Below, one piece after another: positions 1 to 9,305 of a stretch of 43,251 nucleotides of DNA. The stretch spans positions 2,097 to 45,347 of the forward strand of contig CAJUPW010000024.1 of NCBI GenBank assembly GCA_910588635.1, written 5' to 3'. Made by a program: the position numbers and the translations under genes. Source of the stretch: an uncultured Oscillospiraceae bacterium. GTDB taxonomy: Bacteria; Bacillota; Clostridia; Oscillospirales; Oscillospiraceae. Every line of letters starts with the position of its first letter. The first letter of the stretch is position 1. Below the pieces are notes generated by a model. That model was given only the letters and a program-made list of their open reading frames with translations, ran no database searches and was not told the DNA's origin.

Positions 1-2047
<2,047 letters not shown>

Positions 2048-2172
2048 TGGTATCATTCCTTTCAGTAGTGTATCCGGCGTCCCGGCCGGCCAGATCCCGG
2101 GGAGGAGCGCCGCGCGTTGCCAGAAACGGGGAATAGAAATATTGTCCGAGTTTCTGGAATACCGTGCATAAT

Positions 2173-2201
2173 ATTATACAGACGGCCGGGTCATATTTCA
2201 A
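2173..2201 (-). promoter_or_regulatory. Sigma-70/A type promoter for ppdK
   Basis: On the minus strand TTGAAA (2196-2201) and TATAAT (2173-2178) are separated by exactly 17 bases. It lies 126 bases upstream of the ppdK start and is oriented toward it. Confidence 0.8.
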
Positions 2202-2246
2202 GCTGATTTAGAAATTTTTTACATAGAAATTACAGACGAAAATTTG

Positions 2247-2275
2247 TTGAAAAAGGCGGTTGATGGAGCTATAAT
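2247..2275 (+). promoter_or_regulatory. Sigma-70/A type promoter for the DUF1294-patB genes
   Basis: TTGAAA (2247-2252), 17-base spacer, TATAAT (2270-2275). It faces the gene at 2320 and is back to back with the ppdK promoter; 45 bases separate the two -35 boxes. Confidence 0.8.
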
Positions 2276-2319
2276 TAAAATAGGTACAAATTTTGTTTGG
2301 AGAAGAGAGGGCGGTCGGA

Positions 2320-2598
2320 ATGGCGCAATGGCTGCGGCAGCCGCTGGGCCTGTATCTGCTGGCGGTCAACTTGGCCGCCTTTATGCTGATGGGGGCTGAC
2401 AAGCGCCGGGCAAGGCGGGGAGCGTGGCGGATTTCCGAGAAGGCGCTGTTTCTCCCGGCGGCGCTGGGCGGGGCTTTTGGCGGCGTCTTGGGAATGCGGG
2501 TCTTTCACCACAAGACCCGGCACTGGTACTTCCGCTTGGGCTTTCCCCTGCTGCTGTTCGTGCAGCTTCTTGGGTTGGGCTGGCTGGCGCTGCGTTAA
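2320..2598 (+). CDS. DUF1294 family small membrane protein
   Basis: A 92-residue protein of unknown function. It has a hydrophobic first segment (GLYLLAVNLAAFMLMGADK), a basic loop (KRRARRGAWRISEK), a Gly-rich second segment (LPAALGGAFGGVLGMRVFHHKTRH) and a third hydrophobic segment at the C-terminus. The loop and HHKTRH signature are typical of DUF1294 proteins. I chose the ATG at 2320 because GGAGAAGAGAGG sits just before it; an in-frame TTG at 2293 would extend the protein by nine residues but overlaps the promoter start region. The gene is 31 bases ahead of the aminotransferase and probably shares its transcript. No function should be inferred from that linkage. Confidence 0.85.
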   Translation: MAQWLRQPLGLYLLAVNLAAFMLMGADKRRARRGAWRISEKALFLPAALGGAFGGVLGMRVFHHKTRHWYFRLGFPLLLFVQLLGLGWLALR

Positions 2599-2629
2599 GG
2601 CTGACGGGACATATAAAGAAAGGTGCTGT

Positions 2630-3844
2630 GTGAAGATGGAATATGATTTTACTTCCCTGATGGACCGGCGGGGCAAGGACGCCTTGGCCCTGGACGGCCT
2701 GGGGTGCCAGGCGGGCGCCCCACTGGCCCCCCGGGAGGGCTTTGATGCCATCCCCATGTGGGTGGCCGACATGAATTTCCCGCTGCTGCCCACCATCCAG
2801 GAGGCGGTCATCCGGCGGATGCGGGAGCCCCATCTGGGCTACTTCCTCCCCTCGGAGGACTATTACAGCTCCATTATCCGCTGGCATGAGGCCAGAAACG
2901 GGGCGGAGGGGCTGACCAGGGAATGCATCGGCTATGAGAACGGAGTGCTGGGGGGCGTGCTCAGTGCGCTGAATGTGCTGTGCTCCAAGGGGGAGCGGGT
3001 GCTGGTCCACTCGCCCACCTATATCGGCTTCACCAAGGCCCTGTCCAACAACGGCTACCGCATGGTCCACTCTCCGCTGGAGAAGGACGAAGCGGGGGTG
3101 TGGCGGATGAACTACGCCCACATGGAGAAGATGATTGTGGAGCACAAAATCCACGCCGCCATCCTCTGCTCCCCCCACAATCCTTGCGGCCGGGTCTGGG
3201 AGCGGTGGGAGCTGGAGCGGGCCATGGAGCTGTTTGAAAAGCACAATGTCTATGTGGTGTCCGACGAAATCTGGTCCGACATCATCCTCAGCGGCCACAG
3301 ACACATTCCCACCCAGTCGGTGAGTCCGGCTGCCCGGCGGCGCACCGTGGCCCTGTACGCACCCTCCAAGACCTTCAACCTGGCCGGCCTGGTGGGAGCC
3401 TATCACATCATATACGACCCCTGGCTCCGGGAGCGGATGGAGCGGGAGGCCTCCCTGTCCCACTATAACGAGATGAACGTGCTGTCCATGCACGCGCTGA
3501 TCGGGGCCTACCGGCCCGAGGGGCATGTGTGGGCGGACGAGCTGTGCCGGACCATCACCGAGAACGTGGACTTCGCCTGCGGCTGTATTGAGGAGCGGTT
3601 CAAGGGGGTGGAGGTATCCCAGCCCCAGGGGACCTATATGCTCTTCGCGGACTGTACCGGATGGTGCGAGGAGCATAATAAGACCATCGACCAGGTGGAA
3701 CAGGCGGCCTGGGACGTGGGGGTGGCGGTGCAGGACGGCCGGATGTTCCACGGTCCCTGTCATCTGCGCCTCAATCTGGCCTTGCCCATGTCCAGGGTGC
3801 AGGAGGCCTTTGACCGGCTGGAGCGGTATGTATTTCGGAAGTAA
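2630..3844 (+). CDS. patB: MalY/PatB-type PLP-dependent aminotransferase (probable cystathionine beta-lyase)
   Basis: Fold-type I PLP enzyme of 404 residues. MalY/PatB members cleave cystathionine or cysteine C-S bonds. Seen: the N-terminal family signature IPMWVADMNFP, the SPTYIGF region, the CSPHNPCGRVW asparagine motif, SDEIWSD with the PLP-contacting Asp, the Schiff-base lysine in APSKTFNLAGL, and the C-terminal LRLNLALP arginine. The GTG at 2630 has AAAGG six bases upstream; an ATG at 2636 gives two fewer residues. It is the second gene after the 2247-2275 promoter and ends at a large inverted repeat. Substrate cannot be told from sequence, and an aminotransferase role is possible. Confidence 0.9.
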   Translation: MKMEYDFTSLMDRRGKDALALDGLGCQAGAPLAPREGFDAIPMWVADMNFPLLPTIQEAVIRRMREPHLGYFLPSEDYYSSIIRWHEARNGAEGLTRECIGYENGVLGGVLSALNVLCSKGERVLVHSPTYIGFTKALSNNGYRMVHSPLEKDEAGVWRMNYAHMEKMIVEHKIHAAILCSPHNPCGRVWERWELERAMELFEKHNVYVVSDEIWSDIILSGHRHIPTQSVSPAARRRTVALYAPSKTFNLAGLVGAYHIIYDPWLRERMEREASLSHYNEMNVLSMHALIGAYRPEGHVWADELCRTITENVDFACGCIEERFKGVEVSQPQGTYMLFADCTGWCEEHNKTIDQVEQAAWDVGVAVQDGRMFHGPCHLRLNLALPMSRVQEAFDRLERYVFRK

Positions 3845-3909
3845 GAACCTGTATTCATAACGGGAAAGACCCGTCCAGACAGTTGTTTGAGGTTGTGAAT
3901 ACAGGTTCT
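3844..3909. repeat. 66-bp inverted repeat with nested hairpin
   Basis: The left arm (3844-3861, AGAACCTGTATTCATAAC) and right arm (3892-3909) are inverted copies of 18 bases with one G/A difference. Inside the loop a smaller hairpin is formed by CGGG-AAAGA-CCCG. It begins in the patB stop codon and is followed by a second hairpin (GGGGCT-GAGAC-AGCCCC, 3914-3930) just before the next ribosome site. There is no T-run, so a standard terminator is unlikely. It may be a small palindromic repeat or a structured leader of the downstream GTPase gene. Confidence 0.75.
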
Positions 3910-3954
3910 AAGAGGGGCTGAGACAGCCCCGGACCGGCGAAGGAGGTGAGGCCG

Positions 3955-6570
3955 TTGAAGCGGCGGATTTGTACGGGCCTGCTGGCCCATGTGGACGCGG
4001 GCAAGACCACCCTGTCCGAGGGATTATTATATCTCAGCGGGGCGGTGCGCAGGCTGGGCCGGGTGGACCATCGGGACGCCTTTCTGGACACCGACGCTCA
4101 GGAGCGGGAGCGGGGCATCACCATCTTTTCCAAGCAGGCGGAGCTGGCCTGGAAGGACGCCGCCATTACCCTGCTGGACACCCCGGGGCATGTGGACTTC
4201 TCCGCCGAAATGGAGCGGGTCTTGGGGGTGCTGGACTGCGCCGTGCTGGTCATCAGCGGCGCCGACGGCATCCAGAGCCACACCCGTACCCTTTGGCGGC
4301 TGCTGGAGCGGCACGCCGTCCCCACCCTCCTCTTTGTGAACAAGATGGACCTGCCGGGGGCGGATAAGGCCGCCCTACTGGCCCAATTACAGGAAAAGCT
4401 TGACGGAGGCTGTCTGGATTTTTCGGACAGCCTGGAGCCTGTTCAGGAGGACCTGGCCTCGCTGGACGAGGGGCTGATGGACCAGTATCTGGAGGGCGGC
4501 CGGATCACGGAGGCGGACGCGGCCTCCCTGGCTGCCCGGCGGCTGGTTTTCCCTTGTTTCTTCGGCTCGGCCCTGAAGCTGGAGGGGGTGGAGGCGCTGC
4601 TGGACGGCCTGACTCAATACACGCTGTCCCCCGCCCGCGCTCCGGAGTTTGCCGCCCGGGTGTTCAAGATCGCTCGGGACGGGGCCGACCGGCTCACCTA
4701 TGTGAAGGTCACCGGCGGCGCCTTAAAGGTCCGCACCCTGTTGGGAGAGGAGAAGGTCAATCAAATCCGCATCTACTCCGGCACAAAATATCAGACGGTG
4801 GACGAGGCTCCCGCCGGGACGGTGTGCGCCCTCACCGGGCCGGCCAAAACCCGGCCTGGGGACGTGTTCGGGGCGGAGCCTCCCGCCGCCGGGCCGGAGC
4901 TGGAGCCAGTGCTGAACTATCAGGTGATTCTGCCCCCCGGCTGCGACGTCCACGCCATGCTGCGCAGCCTCCGCCAGCTGGAAGAGGAGGACCCCCAACT
5001 CCGGGTGGTGTGGAACGAGGCGCTGGGGGAAATCCACCTCCAGCTCATGGGAGAAATCCAGCTGGAGGTGCTCACCCGGCTCATTCAGGAGCGTTTCGGA
5101 GTGGAGGTCTCATTCGGGACGGGCAGTATCGTTTACCGGGAGACCATCGCCGACACCGTGGAGGGGGTGGGTCACTTCGAGCCCTTGCGCCACTACGCCG
5201 AGGTCCACCTGCTGCTGGAGCCCGGCCCCCGGGGCAGCGGACTGCGCGTCGCGTCCGCCTGCCCCACCGACCAGCTGGACCTGAACTGGCAGCGGCTTAT
5301 CTTCACCCACCTGATGGAGAAGCGCCACCGGGGGGTGCTTACCGGGGCGCCTATCACCGATATGAAGATCACCCTGGTGGCCGGACGGGCCCATGTGAAG
5401 CACACCGAGGGAGGCGACTTCCGTCAGGCAACCTACCGGGCGGTGCGCCAGGGGCTGATGCAGGCGGACAGCGTCCTTCTGGAGCCACACTACGACTTCA
5501 CTCTGGAGCTGCCCCCGGACTGCGTGGGCCGGGCCATGAACGACATTCAGTCCATGGGCGGCAGCGTGGAGGGCCCGGAGCAGGAGGGGGAGCTGGCCCT
5601 CCTCACCGGCCACGCCCCGGTGGCCGGACTGCGGGACTACTGGCGGGAGGTCGCCGCCTATACCCGGGGGAGGGGCCGGCTGTCCTGTTCCCTCCGAGGG
5701 TATGAGCCCTGTGCCGATCAGGAGGAGATTGTCGCCCAGACCGGCTACGACCCGGAGCGGGACGTGGAAAATTCTCCCGACTCGGTGTTCTGCTCCCACG
5801 GGGCGGGGGTAAATGTGAAGTGGTACCAGGTCAGGGACCACATGCATGTGGACAGCGGCCTGCGGCTTGGGAAAGAGACGCCCCTCCCGGAACCGGCCGC
5901 TCCCTCGGGTGGAGAGCGGCAGTATCGGGGGGGCAGCCTGGAACAGGATAAGGAGCTACTGGCCGTTTTTGAGCGCACCTACGGGAAAGTAGACCGGGAG
6001 CTTGCTTTCCAGCCCCAGAAAAAGCCCGCCCGCACCAGTCTGGACGAAGGGAAGTACGCCATTCAAAACCAGAAAACCGGCCCGGAGTACCTGCTGGTGG
6101 ACGGCTATAATATCATTTTCGCCTGGGACGAGCTGAAGGAGCTGGCCCAGGCGGACGTGGCCGCCGCCCGGGCGGCCCTGGAGGACATCCTGTCCAACTA
6201 CCAGGGCTTCCGCAAGTGCGTGGTGATTCTGGTGTTTGATGCCTACAAGGTGAAGGGAAACCCGGGATCGGTGGAGAAGAGGCACAACATCTATGTGGTC
6301 TACACCAGGGAGGCCGAGACCGCCGATGCCTACATCGAAAAGGCCACCTATGATCTGGGGCGGGATCACCGGGTGCGGGTGGCCACCTCCGACGGCCTGG
6401 AGCAGATGATTATTCTGGGCCATGGGGCGCTGCGGCTGTCCGCCCGGGCGTTCAAGGCGGAGATTGAGCAGGCTCAGGGGGAAATCTCCGCGCTGGTGGC
6501 CGGGCTCAACCGGCGGAACGCCGGGGACCGGAAGCTGAGGCACACGGCGAGGATCATTGAAAAGAAATGA
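3955..6570 (+). CDS. EF-G/TetM-type translational GTPase fused to a YacP/Rae1-like NYN nuclease domain
   Basis: 871 residues, about 230 longer than TetM/TetO. The N-terminal GTPase domain shows the P-loop AHVDAGKTT, the switch segment RERGITIF, DTPGHVDF and NKMD. EF-G-like domains II to V follow (YRETI, the HVKHTEGGDFR tip loop, FCSHGAG). From about residue 710 a second domain matches YacP/Rae1: LLVDGYNIIFAWDEL, LVFDAYKVKG, TADAYIEKA, VATSDGLEQ, with all the expected acidic residues present. B. subtilis Rae1 cuts mRNA in the ribosomal A site, and TetM-type GTPases also act there, so a ribosome-rescue or quality-control factor is the natural inference. The domain IV tip is unlike TetM's, so tetracycline resistance should not be assumed. 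The TTG at 3955 is chosen: AGGAGG is eight bases upstream, while the GTG at 3946 overlaps that site. Confidence 0.9.
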   Translation: MKRRICTGLLAHVDAGKTTLSEGLLYLSGAVRRLGRVDHRDAFLDTDAQERERGITIFSKQAELAWKDAAITLLDTPGHVDFSAEMERVLGVLDCAVLVISGADGIQSHTRTLWRLLERHAVPTLLFVNKMDLPGADKAALLAQLQEKLDGGCLDFSDSLEPVQEDLASLDEGLMDQYLEGGRITEADAASLAARRLVFPCFFGSALKLEGVEALLDGLTQYTLSPARAPEFAARVFKIARDGADRLTYVKVTGGALKVRTLLGEEKVNQIRIYSGTKYQTVDEAPAGTVCALTGPAKTRPGDVFGAEPPAAGPELEPVLNYQVILPPGCDVHAMLRSLRQLEEEDPQLRVVWNEALGEIHLQLMGEIQLEVLTRLIQERFGVEVSFGTGSIVYRETIADTVEGVGHFEPLRHYAEVHLLLEPGPRGSGLRVASACPTDQLDLNWQRLIFTHLMEKRHRGVLTGAPITDMKITLVAGRAHVKHTEGGDFRQATYRAVRQGLMQADSVLLEPHYDFTLELPPDCVGRAMNDIQSMGGSVEGPEQEGELALLTGHAPVAGLRDYWREVAAYTRGRGRLSCSLRGYEPCADQEEIVAQTGYDPERDVENSPDSVFCSHGAGVNVKWYQVRDHMHVDSGLRLGKETPLPEPAAPSGGERQYRGGSLEQDKELLAVFERTYGKVDRELAFQPQKKPARTSLDEGKYAIQNQKTGPEYLLVDGYNIIFAWDELKELAQADVAAARAALEDILSNYQGFRKCVVILVFDAYKVKGNPGSVEKRHNIYVVYTREAETADAYIEKATYDLGRDHRVRVATSDGLEQMIILGHGALRLSARAFKAEIEQAQGEISALVAGLNRRNAGDRKLRHTARIIEKK

Positions 6571-6572
6571 GA

Positions 6573-6596
6573 GGAGGCCGCCCGCGGGCGGCCTCC
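6573..6596. terminator. Palindrome between converging genes (likely bidirectional terminator)
   Basis: A perfect 24-bp palindrome (arms GGAGGCCGCCCG) lies two bases after the GTPase stop and eight bases from the end of the opposing gene. The T-content on either side is modest (CTGTTGTGT on plus; TTTCTTTTC after a short gap on minus), so efficiency is uncertain. Confidence 0.6.
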
Positions 6597-6604
6597 CTGT
6601 TGTG

Positions 6605-7675
6605 TCACAGCGCCCGCAGCGCCGCCCCGGCCAGCCGGGCCAGCGACCCGGTCACGGTGAGCAGGTCCTTGGGGTCGGCGTCCAGGGCGGCCCGGAGGGC
6701 GTTGGCCAGATTTTTAGGCTCCAGGGCCTCCTTTACCGTTCTGGCATCGCCGGAGGACAGCAGCGCGTAGAGCGTGTCGGCCACCGTCTCCCGCTGCTGG
6801 CTGGTCAGCCCGGCCAGCCAGCTTTTCAGGGTCCGGTCGATGAGGCGGCTGCCCGCGTCCACCTCCTCCAGCCGCACAAAGTCCGGCCCCAGCACCTGCC
6901 AGGAGTAGGGGTCGTGCTGGAACAGGCCCTGCTGGTCGCTGTCCACCACGGTGTGGGGCTCCTCGTGGGCCAGCAGCAGCCCTACCACCGACGACCTTGG
7001 CACAAAGCTCCGGATGCGGGTGCGCAGCTCCTGGTATCCCGGGCGGGAGAGAAGGTAGGGGGTGAGGCCGGGACCGTCGAAGGACCACACCGATTTGATC
7101 CGGTCCCGTACCTTTACGGAGGCCAGAGAGGCTCCCGCCACCGCCAGATTGCCTCCTTTGGAGTGGCCTCCCAGCCGCAGAAGGCCGGGAAAGAAAGCGG
7201 CAAAGTCCCGGATATACTCCGCCGCCTCCAGCTGGGCGGGGACCACGTCCATAAAGCTGAGGTTGAAATCCTCCTTCCAGCCCACCAGAGTGCCGTCGGT
7301 GCCCCGGAAGGCCAGAAAGGCGGAGCCGTCCCCCAGAAGGACGGTCAGGGCGGCGAACTGGGTCTCCTCTCTGGGGACAAAGCGGTCGGCGCGGGCGCAC
7401 AGCTCCAGCCGGGCGAACCGGGTGGAGCTGGCCAGAGTTTGGAGGAGGGACAGGTCCTTCTCACACCGGCTGCGCCCCCGTAGGGTGGGAGAAAGGGCCA
7501 GATAATCTTTTGCCGCCTGTGCCAGGGGAACGGAGCGTTCCGCCTGCTCCGGAATCAGGCCGTCGAAGTGTATGTAGGACAGTGCGGACAGGATCAGTCC
7601 GTCCACAGGGGAGAAGGGGGCCCGGTCAAAGACCAGGTCCCCCCGCCAAGTCAAATAGTCCAAGAGATTGCCCAC
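6605..7675 (-). CDS. Mbeg1-like (DUF2974) alpha/beta hydrolase
   Basis: 356 residues. Members of this family are alpha/beta-hydrolase fold proteins common in Bacillota; substrates are unknown. Seen: the family start GNLLDYLTWRGDL, the FRGTDGTLVGWKEDFN segment, and the nucleophile elbow GGHSKGGNLAV with its serine, followed by SFDGPGL and an Asp/His-containing C-terminal half. The C-terminus is helical with many Leu/Ala residues. The GTG at 7675 gives the usual family start and has AGAGAGG seven bases upstream; a GTG at 7684 lies within that ribosome site. No signal peptide is visible, so it is presumably cytoplasmic. It is separated from the isomerase gene upstream by a terminator, so it probably has its own promoter, which I could not place. 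Confidence 0.85.
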   Translation of the reverse strand: MGNLLDYLTWRGDLVFDRAPFSPVDGLILSALSYIHFDGLIPEQAERSVPLAQAAKDYLALSPTLRGRSRCEKDLSLLQTLASSTRFARLELCARADRFVPREETQFAALTVLLGDGSAFLAFRGTDGTLVGWKEDFNLSFMDVVPAQLEAAEYIRDFAAFFPGLLRLGGHSKGGNLAVAGASLASVKVRDRIKSVWSFDGPGLTPYLLSRPGYQELRTRIRSFVPRSSVVGLLLAHEEPHTVVDSDQQGLFQHDPYSWQVLGPDFVRLEEVDAGSRLIDRTLKSWLAGLTSQQRETVADTLYALLSSGDARTVKEALEPKNLANALRAALDADPKDLLTVTGSLARLAGAALRAL

Positions 7676-7742
7676 TGCCGTCACCTCTCTTCCCAGTCTA
7701 TTCCATATACGGGAAAAGGGGTTATCATCGGGGGCGGCCCGG

Positions 7743-7783
7743 AAAACAAGAACAGGCAGTTACCCGTTATGGATAACTGCCTG
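7743..7783 (-). terminator. Rho-independent terminator of the D-lyxose isomerase gene
   Basis: On the minus strand a 10-bp stem (CAGGCAGTTA / TAACTGCCTG, 7753-7783) is followed by TTCTTGTTTT. It lies 43 bases after the stop of the gene at 7826-8512. Confidence 0.8.
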
Positions 7784-7825
7784 ACGGCCTGAGGGTGATT
7801 TGCCTCAGACAGGAGATTTTCTGCC

Positions 7826-8512
7826 TTATTTTGCCGCCGGATACTCGTTGCACAGCAGACGGTAGGGCGGCTCGTCCTCCTCAATGGCCGGGAAGCGGCC
7901 CACCGGGGGATGGAAGCGGTTGTCGGTGTTGTCGTCGTTGCACTGGCTTACCTCGCCCAGCAGGACGGGGCCCGTTCCCTCCTCCACCGAGAAGTCGTGG
8001 TACAGCCGCTGCTGGATGTGGATGCTCTCGCCGGGGGTGAGCCGCACCTGGGCGCCAGCGGGGACGGTGTAGGTCCGTCCGTCGGTGTGGACGATGACGT
8101 TGGAGTCATAGTCGATCTCCTCATCGGGCAAGGAGTTGTATACCCGGATGAGCACGTTGCCGCCGCCCCGGTTGATGATGTCCTCGGTTTTGTACCAGTG
8201 GAAGTGGTTGGGGGCGTACTGACCCTCCTTCAGGTAGAGCAGCTTTTCGGCATAGACCTTGGGGTACCGGTCCGCCATGGCACGGTTGCCGTTGCGGATG
8301 GTGATGAGAGAGAAGCCGAAATGGTCAAAATCTCCCTTGCCGTAGTCGGTGATGTCCCAGCCCAGCATGCAGTCCCGCACCTCGTCGTACTCGTGGCCCA
8401 GCTCCTGCCACTGCTCCGGGGTGAAGTGACAGAAGGGGGGCAAGGCAAAGCGGTACTGGGCGCACATGGCCTCCAGCTCTTTCAGCGCTTTATTGATTTC
8501 GGAACGTTTCAT
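7826..8512 (-). CDS. D-lyxose/D-mannose ketol-isomerase family protein
   Basis: 228-residue cupin-fold sugar isomerase; family members interconvert D-lyxose and D-xylulose or D-mannose and D-fructose with a bound divalent metal. Seen: LGWDITDYGKGDFDHFGF, the metal ligands in HFHWYKTEDI (two His and a Glu), and a further His in QQRLYHDF. N-terminal KRSEINKAL matches the family start. The ATG at 8512 has AAGGA eight bases upstream, while the earlier ATG at 8521 overlaps that site. It is a single-gene unit with a promoter at 8683-8711, a leader of about 165 bases and a terminator. No transporter or kinase for pentoses lies nearby, so the pathway is not apparent. Confidence 0.9.
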   Translation of the reverse strand: MKRSEINKALKELEAMCAQYRFALPPFCHFTPEQWQELGHEYDEVRDCMLGWDITDYGKGDFDHFGFSLITIRNGNRAMADRYPKVYAEKLLYLKEGQYAPNHFHWYKTEDIINRGGGNVLIRVYNSLPDEEIDYDSNVIVHTDGRTYTVPAGAQVRLTPGESIHIQQRLYHDFSVEEGTGPVLLGEVSQCNDDNTDNRFHPPVGRFPAIEEDEPPYRLLCNEYPAAK

Positions 8513-8682
8513 ACATATCATCCTTATGTTATAGAGTAGTCATATTTGTTTCCTCCGGACTGAATCGCATATCCTCTCTTAAAATTCTCGTTGCTTCTGA
8601 TTGGATGGTCCGCTCCAATAAACAATGTTTAACTTGCCCTATTATGCGTTGAGGCAGGCGTCAGTCGGGAGTATCCATAGCC

Positions 8683-8711
8683 ATTATACCACACGCTTTT
8701 CATATCAGCAA
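8683..8711 (-). promoter_or_regulatory. Promoter for the D-lyxose isomerase gene
   Basis: On minus, TTGCTG (8706-8711), a 17-base spacer and TATAAT (8683-8688), with the extended -10 dinucleotide TG one base before it. The leader to the ATG is about 165 bases long and without a recognised riboswitch. Confidence 0.7.
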
Positions 8712-8765
8712 TATAAATGCGCAGCACTGTTTTTTTGAAATATTGGGATATATGCGAAGACTGTC

Positions 8766-8794
8766 TTGCAATTCAGACAAATATAAGCTATAAT
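8766..8794 (+). promoter_or_regulatory. Promoter of the leader/short RNA before the LTA-synthase-like operon
   Basis: TTGCAA (8766-8771), 17-base spacer, TATAAT (8789-8794). Transcription would begin near 8801. Confidence 0.75.
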
Positions 8795-8800
8795 CAAAAC

Positions 8801-8917
8801 GCAAAGTCAAGGGTACTATATCGTAGGGCAATGTGATTCAGCCTGTAAAGGGCAATACCACCAGCCTGCGCCATAGAAAAAATGACCTTGCATCTCACGA
8901 TGCGGGGTCACTTTTTT
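8801..8917 (+). ncRNA. Candidate small RNA or transcription-attenuator leader
   Basis: A promoter at 8766-8794 and an intrinsic terminator ending at 8917 delimit a transcript of about 117 bases with no open reading frame worth naming. The GGGCAAT motif occurs twice in it. The next gene's ribosome site starts only 23 bases after the terminator, so this is either a separate sRNA or a leader controlling read-through into the genes at 8958-10812. No known riboswitch class was recognised. The rest of the 445-base gap (8513-8957) holds only the two promoters and AT-rich sequence. Confidence 0.45.
8883..8917. terminator. Intrinsic terminator ahead of the 8958 gene
   Basis: Stem TGACC-(TT)-GCATC / GATGC-(GG)-GGTCA, loop TCAC, followed by CTTTTTT. 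A run of six A's precedes it, so it would also work on the minus strand. Confidence 0.8.
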
Positions 8918-8957
8918 ATCTCTCGGACGATCCTTTCCTAAGGAGGCTTGAACCCCT

Positions 8958-9305
8958 TTGATCTACCCTGTTGTTTTCATCAATCTCTTTTTCGTCCCTG
9001 TGCTGTTTCTCTATCTGGACTATAAGAGCCGCCGCAGGCCTCTGACCCCCGGCCTGGAGGTTTTATTCCAATACTGTATTGCCGTCAGCCTCAACCATGT
9101 GGCCGCCCATGGCCTCTCCTTCTTCCTGCACAAGCTGACGGGGGTTGGTTTCGCCCTAGACTCGGCGCGCTACACAATCATCGCGCTGCTGGCTGCGGCG
9201 CTCCTGTTCGCGGCCTGTGCCGTCATCAGGGGCCTGAGGCCGGAGATCAGCATTGCCAGGATCAGGGCGCGCAAGGTGGAAAAGTATGAGCAGGACGAAG
9301 TCTGA
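8958..9305 (+). CDS. Small membrane protein of unknown function, upstream of LTA-synthase-like gene
   Basis: 115 residues with three predicted membrane segments: IYPVVFINLFFVPVLFLYL, a central segment around FQYCIAVSLNHVAAHGLSFFL, and TIIALLAAALLFAACAVI. A basic cytoplasmic tail follows (RARKVEKYEQDEV). I do not recognise the family. The start is a TTG at 8958 with AGGAGG 11 bases upstream; no better start is in frame. It overlaps the next gene by 20 bases, so the two proteins are probably co-translated and may work together in the membrane, for example as a membrane partner of the phosphotransferase. That partnership is inference from gene order. Confidence 0.65.
   Translation: MIYPVVFINLFFVPVLFLYLDYKSRRRPLTPGLEVLFQYCIAVSLNHVAAHGLSFFLHKLTGVGFALDSARYTIIALLAAALLFAACAVIRGLRPEISIARIRARKVEKYEQDEV

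Noticed and set aside
3882..3920. Short leader peptide before the GTPase gene (TTG/GTG start, ending at a TGA)
   Set aside because: No ribosome site and the frame lies within an inverted repeat; not enough for a translational attenuator call.
3955..6570. Tetracycline resistance gene (tetM-type)
   Set aside because: Similar GTPase core, but the domain IV tip differs and a nuclease domain is fused; a housekeeping or rescue role is more likely than drug protection.
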